Shown here: piece after piece, positions 58,256 to 64,000 of the stretch
Numbering within the stretch: position 1 is the first letter of the stretch
How the letters are laid out: each line of letters starts with the position of its first letter
Source: Cepaea nemoralis
Lineage: Eukaryota > Mollusca > Gastropoda > Stylommatophora > Helicidae
Direction of reading: 5' to 3'
Length of the DNA stretch: 64,000 nt
Assembly: GCA_014155875.1 (NCBI GenBank)
Contig: JACEFZ010027934.1
Location: forward strand, 124,001 to 188,000
Translations under genes and position numbers: made by a program
Notes under the pieces: generated by a model
The model's database searches: none
The model's input: the letters and a program-made list of their open reading frames with translations, nothing else
What the model was told of the DNA's origin: nothing

Positions 58256-58599
58256 TGTTAAAAAGTGATTTCAATCTCATAGTATAACCCGCAGTAACAG
58301 TGTGAAGAATTCACACATATTAGGTTACGTTGGTTTGAAATGAATTGACAAGTTCCATTTATCGTCTGCCACTTTGGTTTTCTTGCCAGTCACAGAACAA
58401 TGCCACACTGTCACAATGTCACGCTGTCACAGTATCCCACTCGAAGCCCAGGTCAGTTTGACAGATCTGTCTCGACACGAATACGAACTCAAACCTTGAA
58501 TCGGTGTTGAATGAAAAGAGTCGATGAAAGAAATAAAACAAAAAACAAAAGAAAAAAGAGGCAAGTGTAATATTCCAACCATGTTAAAAGACATACAAG

Positions 58600-58760
58600 T
58601 CTTATAACAACCACACTGGAGGGTAAGGTTGAAGACAAGAGAGCAAGAGGTAGACAATGATACAAGTGGGAAGATAACATCAAGAGATTTACGAATAGCA
58701 GTTTGACAGAATGTACAGTCAAGGCGAGAGACAGTGGCGGAGGTCCATTCAGCCATTCTT
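58600..58760 (+). mobile_element. LINE C-terminal remnant
   Basis: The plus strand reads EGKVEDKRARGRQ, a stop, then YKWEDNIKRFTNSSLTEC and VKARDSGG, resembling the GKIEGKRxRGRQ...KW tail of LINEs. Confidence 0.5.
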
Positions 58761-58799
58761 CATTGTGGAGACGGCACCTGGTTGATTGAAATATTTTTT

Positions 58800-59104
58800 T
58801 TAGGTGTTCCATTCTTCCAGGGCATGTGCATTTCTTTTGACATTGGATATCCCGTGTTCCTTGAAGATATTCAGCCTGCACCTTACTGTTTTCTATGCAA
58901 GTTTCTGTTCCACGCAACCTTGATATTGTCTCTAATCTTGTAAACGCCATTCCTCTGCCAGATGAAGTCAACGCCTTGGAAGTCAGAAATTCTCTTATTC
59001 TTGATTTCTCCACTCATGCTTTTATGTAGTCGCCAGAACAATTTCAGTGACTTGTCTGTGCTTACTCTTTGACATACCTCTGCCCATTTTTCACTTTTAA
59101 CCAC
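58800..59104 (-). mobile_element. LINE remnant, endonuclease-RT linker region
   Basis: The minus strand has EKWAEVCQRVSTDKSLKLFW followed by RLHKSMSG, and KKCTCPGRMEHLKKIF in another frame. This W...C..V..D..L..FW.LH pattern is typical of the linker before the RT. It has opposite orientation to the fragment at 58600. Confidence 0.5.
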
Positions 59105-59449
59105 CTTAACCAGTGTTTTTTTAAATTGCTTACTTTTGTTAAAGAATTCTCGGAGTTGTAATGTATTCCAGCAATAACACTAATGCCATTAAGAAATTGC
59201 AGATTGCACAAAAGTCGTATCTATATATACGCATATCAGAATCCACACAAAGAGATCAAGACCAGATTCGAGGTTTCCTCATCTGTCATGACACAATAGA
59301 ATCCTATATGGGAAACCAACATCAGATTTACAATTAAAACCAAATAATATACACGTTTCGTGTGGTACCCACTCTTGTATCTGAGTGTTAACGCTGGACT
59401 CTCAGTGCAGACACAGAACCAGCGATCCAGAGGGTTAAATACAAATTGG

Positions 59450-60695
59450 GCATATTAAATAGTAATGTATCTAGGTCCTATTACATAGTAGTGTATCTAG
59501 GTCCGATTACATAGTAGTGTATCTAGGTCCTATTACATAGTAGCGTGTCTAGGTCCTATTACATAGTAGTGTGTCTAGGTCATATTACATAGTAGTGTAT
59601 CTAGGTCCTATTACATAGTAGTGTATCTAGGTCCTATTACATAGTAATGTCTAGGTCCTATTACATAGTAGTGTGTCTAGGTCCTATTACATAGTAGTGT
59701 GTCTAGATCCTATTACATAGTAGTGTGTCTAGGTCCTATTACATAGTAGTGTATCTAGACCCTATTACATATTAGTGTATCTAGGTCCTATTACATAGTA
59801 GTGTATCTAGGTCCTATTACATAGTAGTGTGTCTAGGTCCTATTACATAGTAGTGTGTCTAGGTCCTATTACATAGTAGTGTGTCTAGGTCCTATTACAT
59901 AGTAGTGTGTCTAGACCCTATTACATATTAGTGTATCTAGGTCCTATTACATAGTAATGTATCTAGGTCCTATTACATAGTAGTGTATCTAGGTCCTATT
60001 ACATAGTAGTGTGTCTAGGTCCTATTACATAGTAGTGTGTCTAGGTCCTATTACATAGTAGTGTGTCTAGGTCCCATTACATAGTAGTGTGCTAGGTCCT
60101 ATTACATAGTAGTGTGTCTAGGTCCTATTACATAGTAGTGTGTCTAGACCCTATTACATATTAGTGTATCTAGGTCCCATTACATAGTAGTGTATCTAGG
60201 TCCTATTACATATTAGTATATCTAGGTCCTATTACATAGTAGTGTGTCTAGGTCCTATTACATAGTAGTGTGTCTAAGGTCCTATTACATAGTAGTGTGT
60301 CTAGGTCCCTATTACATAGTAGTGTGTCTAGGTCCTATTACATAGTAGTGTGTCTAGGTCCAATTACATAGTAGTGTGTCTAGACCCTATTACATATTAG
60401 TGTATCTAGGTCCAATTACATAGTAGTGTGTCTAGACCCTAATACATATTAGTGTATCTAGGTCCTATTACATAGTAGTGTGTCTAGGTCCTATTACATA
60501 GTAGTGTGTCTAGGTCCTATTACATAGTAGTGTGTCTAGGTCCCTATTACATAGTAGTGTAGTCTAGGTCCAATTACATAGTAGTGTGTCTAGACCCTAT
60601 TACATATTAGTGTATCTAGGTCCTATTACATAGTAGTGTGTCTAGGTCCTATTACATAGTAGTGTGTCTAGGTCCTATTACATAGTAGTGTGTAT
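59450..60695. repeat. 26-bp minisatellite, about 47 copies
   Basis: The unit is CTAGGTCCTATTACATAGTA plus GTGTGT, with CTAGACCCTATTACATATTA variants recurring at intervals, i.e. a higher-order pattern. Confidence 0.96.
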
Positions 60696-61195
60696 AAATT
60701 AAAAAACAATCACACAACAGCACGTTGCTCTTTGGTTGTACACTCTGTAAGTACAGGTGCCACTTTGGTTATGCGCTGCGCATGCGCATGAGACACCTAA
60801 CGCCACCTGACGAACGGGAATAAAAAGTTCGATGTTGCTGTCATCTAATGTTTTTTATTTCGCATATCATTTACAGGACATCGCTGTCAACATCAGCATC
60901 TTTCAGCTGATTGTTGATTTCTTGGCAAGATTACGCTCAGTAGTTTGCCATTGCTTTCTGAGCGGCCGGCTCACATACCCCGTAAGTCACGGCCGCCGCC
61001 AGAACCCCTACAGATTCTCGCCGTACGTCACGCCACTCACGGGAGTACACGGGATCACGGAGAAAGACGTTACACCAATAGGCCAGGTGAGTCGTCGTCA
61101 TCTAATGACACTTGTAGAAAAACACCAGCGACATTTACATGCCATCCCACAGAACTGTGCGCTTACTTATTGACTCGCCCTCGTACATTGTAGTG
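60696..61195. mobile_element. SINE family 2 (-) plus MITE end, embedded in the array (copy 1)
   Basis: 60850-61090 is a family 2 SINE in reverse (GCATATCATTTACAGGACAT to TTACACCAATAGGCCAG). 61120-61190 carries a reversed mariner-like MITE end (TTACTTATTGACTCGCCCTC). TGCGCTGCGCATGCGCATGA at 60772 is a near-palindrome. Confidence 0.8.
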
Positions 61196-62048
61196 TGTCT
61201 AGGTTATAATACATAATAGCGTCTAGGTCATATTATATAGTAGTGTCTTTGTCATATTACATAGTAGTGTCTTGGTTATATTACATAGTAATGTCTAGGT
61301 CATATTACATAGTAATGTCTGTGTCATATTACATAGTAATGTCTAGGTCATATTACATGGTAGTGTCTAGGTCATATTACATGGTAGTGTCTAGGTCATA
61401 TTACATGGTAGTGTCTAGGTCATATTACATGGTAGTGTCTAGGTAATATTAAATGGTAGTGTCTAGGTCATATTACATGGTAGTGTCTAGGTCATATTAC
61501 ATGGTAGTGTCTAGGTCATATTACATGGTAGTGTCTAGGTCATATTACATGGTAGTGTCTAGGTCATATTACATGGTAGTGTCTAGGTCATATTACATGG
61601 TAGTGTCTAGGTTATATTATATGGTAGTGTCTAGGTTATATTACAAAGTGGTGTCTAGGTCATATTACATGGTAGTGTCTAGGTCATATTACATGCTAGT
61701 GTCTAGGTCATATTACATGGTAGTGTCTAGGTCATATTACATGGTAGTGTTTAGGTCATATTACATGGTAGTGTCTAGGTCATATTACATGGTAGTGTCT
61801 AGGTCATATTACATGGTAGTGTTTAGGTCATATTACATGGTAGTGTCTAGGTCATATTACATGGTAGTGTCTAGGTCATATTACATGGTAGTGCCTAGGT
61901 CATATTACATGGTAGTGTCTAGGTCATATTACATGGTAGTGTCTAGGTCATATTACATGGTAGTGCCTAGGTCATATTACATGGTAGTGCCTAGGTCATA
62001 TTACATGGTAGTGTCTAGGTCATATTACATTGTGTTGTCTAGGTCATA
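61196..62048. repeat. 24-bp minisatellite, about 35 copies
   Basis: The unit TCTAGGTCATATTACATGGT plus AGTG is a shortened version of the neighbouring 26-bp unit. Being eight codons long, it keeps an open frame that repeats MVVSRSYY. Confidence 0.96.
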
Positions 62049-62190
62049 TCTTCTTCTTCTGCGTTCATCCAGAGTTTTTTTTTTCGGACGTGATTGCGTT
62101 GTGCCTGTTTACAGCAGAGCTGTGTTCTTGCGCCGTTAGGCCGACACATCCGACTTCTGCGGGAATTTGTTGACCGGGTTAACCTTCCCA
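62049..62190 (-). mobile_element. (GAA)n-tailed retroelement, inserted in the array
   Basis: The reverse complement runs from GGGAAGGTTAACCCGGTCAA to GAACGCAGAAGAAGAAG, and 24-bp units flank it on both sides. Confidence 0.85.
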
Positions 62191-62545
62191 TGGTCTAGGT
62201 CATATTACATGGTAGTGTCTAGTTCATATTACATGGTAGTGTCTAGGTCATATTACATGGTAGTGTCTAGCTCATATTACATATTGGTGTCTAGGTTATA
62301 TTACATGGTAGTGTCTAGGTCATATTACATAGTGGTGTCTAGGTCATATTATATGGTAGTGTCTAGGTCCTATTACATAGTAGTGTGTCTAGGTCCTATT
62401 ACATAGTAGTGTGTCTAGGTCCTATTACATAGTAGTGTGTCTAGGTCCTATTACATAGTAGTGTGTCTAGGTCCTATTACATAGTAGTGTGTCTAGGTCC
62501 TATTACATAGTAGTGTGTCTAGGTCCTATTACATAGTAGTGTGTA
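62191..62545. repeat. 24-bp then 26-bp array units
   Basis: 24-bp units change back to 26-bp units at about 62370. Confidence 0.93.
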
Positions 62546-63045
62546 TAAAATAAAAAACAAATCACACAACAGCACGTTGCTCTTTGGTTGTACACTCTGT
62601 AAGTACAGGTGCCACTTTGGTTATGCGCTGCGCATGCGCATGAGACACCTAACGCCACCTGACGAACGGGAATAAAAAGTTCGATGTTGCTGTCATCTAA
62701 TGTTTTTTATTTCGCATATCATTTACAGGACATCGCTGTCAACATCAGCATCTTTCAGCTGATTGTTGATTTCTTGGCAAGATTACGCTCAGTAGTTTGC
62801 CATTGCTTTCTGAGCGGCCGGCTCACATACCCCGTAAGTCACGGCCGCCGCCAGAACCCCTACAGATTCTCGCCGTACGTCACGCCACTCACGGGAGTAC
62901 ACGGGATCACGGAGAAAGACGTTACACCAATAGGCCAGGTGAGTCGTCGTCATCTAATGACACTTGTAGAAAACACCAGCGACATTTACATGCCATCCCA
63001 CAGAACTGTGCGCTTACTTATTGACTCGCCCTCGTACATTGTAGT
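62546..63045. mobile_element. SINE family 2 plus MITE end, second copy
   Basis: Almost identical to 60696-61195, differing by a few single-base indels (for example in A runs). Confidence 0.85.
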
Positions 63046-64000
63046 GTGTCTAGGTTATAATACATAATAGCGTCTAGGTCATATTATATAGTAGTGTCTT
63101 TGTCATATTACATAGTAGTGTCTTGGTTATATTACATAGTAATGTCTAGGTCATATTACATAGTAATGTCTGTGTCATATACATAGTAATGTCTGTGTCA
63201 TATTACATGGTAGTGTCTAGGTCATATTACATGGTAGTGTCTAGGTCATATTACATGGTAGTGTCTAGGTCATATTACATGGTAGTGTCTAGGTAATATT
63301 AAATGGTAGTGTCTAGGTCATATTACATGGTAGTGTCTAGGTCATATTACATGGTAGTGTCTAGGTCATATTACATGGTAGTGTATAGGTCATATTACAT
63401 GGTAGTGTCTAGGTCATATTATATGGTAGTGTCTAGGTCATATTACATAGTGGTGTCTTTGTCATATTACATAGTAGTGTCTTGGTTATATTACATAGTA
63501 ATGTCTAGGTCATATTACATAGTAATGTCTGTGTCATATACATAGTAATGTCTGTGTCATATTACATGGTAGTGTCTAGGTCATATTACATGGTAGTGTC
63601 TAGGTCATATTACATGGTAGTGTCTAGGTCATATTACATGGTAGTGTCTAGGTAATATTAAATGGTAGTGTCTAGGTCATATTACATGGTAGTGTCTAGG
63701 TCATATTACATGGTAGTGTCTAGGTCATATTACATGGTAGTGTATAGGTCATATTACATGGTAGTGTCTAGGTCATATTATATGGTAGTGTCTAGGTCAT
63801 ATTACATAGTGGTGTCTAGGTCATATTACATGGTAGTGTGTAGGTCATATTACATGGTAGTATCTAGGTCATATTACATGGTAGTGTATAGGTCATATTA
63901 CGTGGTAGTGTCTAGGTCCTATTACATGGTAGTGTCTAAGTCATATTACACGGTAGTGTCTAGGTTATATTACATTGTAGTGTCTAGGTCATATTACATG
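63046..64000. repeat. 24-bp minisatellite, running off the window
   Basis: It repeats the order of variants seen after the first SINE copy, and itself contains a roughly 357-base duplication (63095-63450 and 63455-63810). Confidence 0.95.

Noticed and set aside
61453..62139. 228-codon frame repeating MVVSRSYY
   Set aside because: It is a consequence of the 24-bp (8-codon) unit; it ends where the inserted element begins.

Overview
This is eukaryotic, animal-type nuclear DNA. A single host gene is split by eight GT-AG-spliced coding exons, surrounded by long introns full of minisatellites, tRNA-derived SINEs, several LINE families, a Penelope-like element and hAT/pogo DNA transposons. Repeat content and gene structure fit a lophotrochozoan, most likely a mollusc; species level is not resolvable from the sequence.

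Layout. 1-19.5 kb (+): the VPS72/YL1 gene (H2A.Z chaperone subunit of SRCAP- and TIP60-type remodellers), coding exons at 710-823, 2567-2725, 4928-5024, 5950-6144, 10060-10208, 16433-16537, 17370-17445 and 19100-19270, poly(A) signal at 19441. The assembled exon 5 carries one extra base. Introns 1, 2, 4, 5 and 7 each contain their own minisatellite. The intron 7 array (42 x 29 bp) is built from the exon 7/intron 7 junction itself, so each unit carries a 5' splice-site match; the exon 4 donor and the exon 8 acceptor are also tandemly duplicated.

19.7-34.2 kb: nested and truncated LINEs (called here LINE-A to LINE-F for convenience), two minisatellites, SINEs, two Penelope-like GIY-YIG endonuclease regions and a hAT fragment. 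34.2-35.6 kb: a 16-bp array (about 85 copies). 35.6-42.3 kb: sparse, with SINE and LINE-B insertions, a mariner-like MITE, (CT)n and a 27-bp array. 42.3-48.4 kb: a LINE (- strand) interrupted by a complete 4,059-bp hAT transposon with an 8-bp target duplication. 48.4-52.6 kb: unassigned DNA, then a patch that joins pieces resembling 18S and 28S rRNA, followed by a 63-bp array. 52.6-55.4 kb: LINE-C containing a SINE containing an 862-bp pogo/Tigger-type element, then an RNase H LINE tail. 56.5-64 kb: SINEs and a large 24-26-bp array with higher-order duplications reaching the window edge.

No second host protein-coding gene is supported. The elements do not form a pathway; the window's most distinctive biology is how repeats have grown out of the splice junctions of an essential-looking chromatin gene, and how precisely the transposon nesting can be read from target-site duplications.
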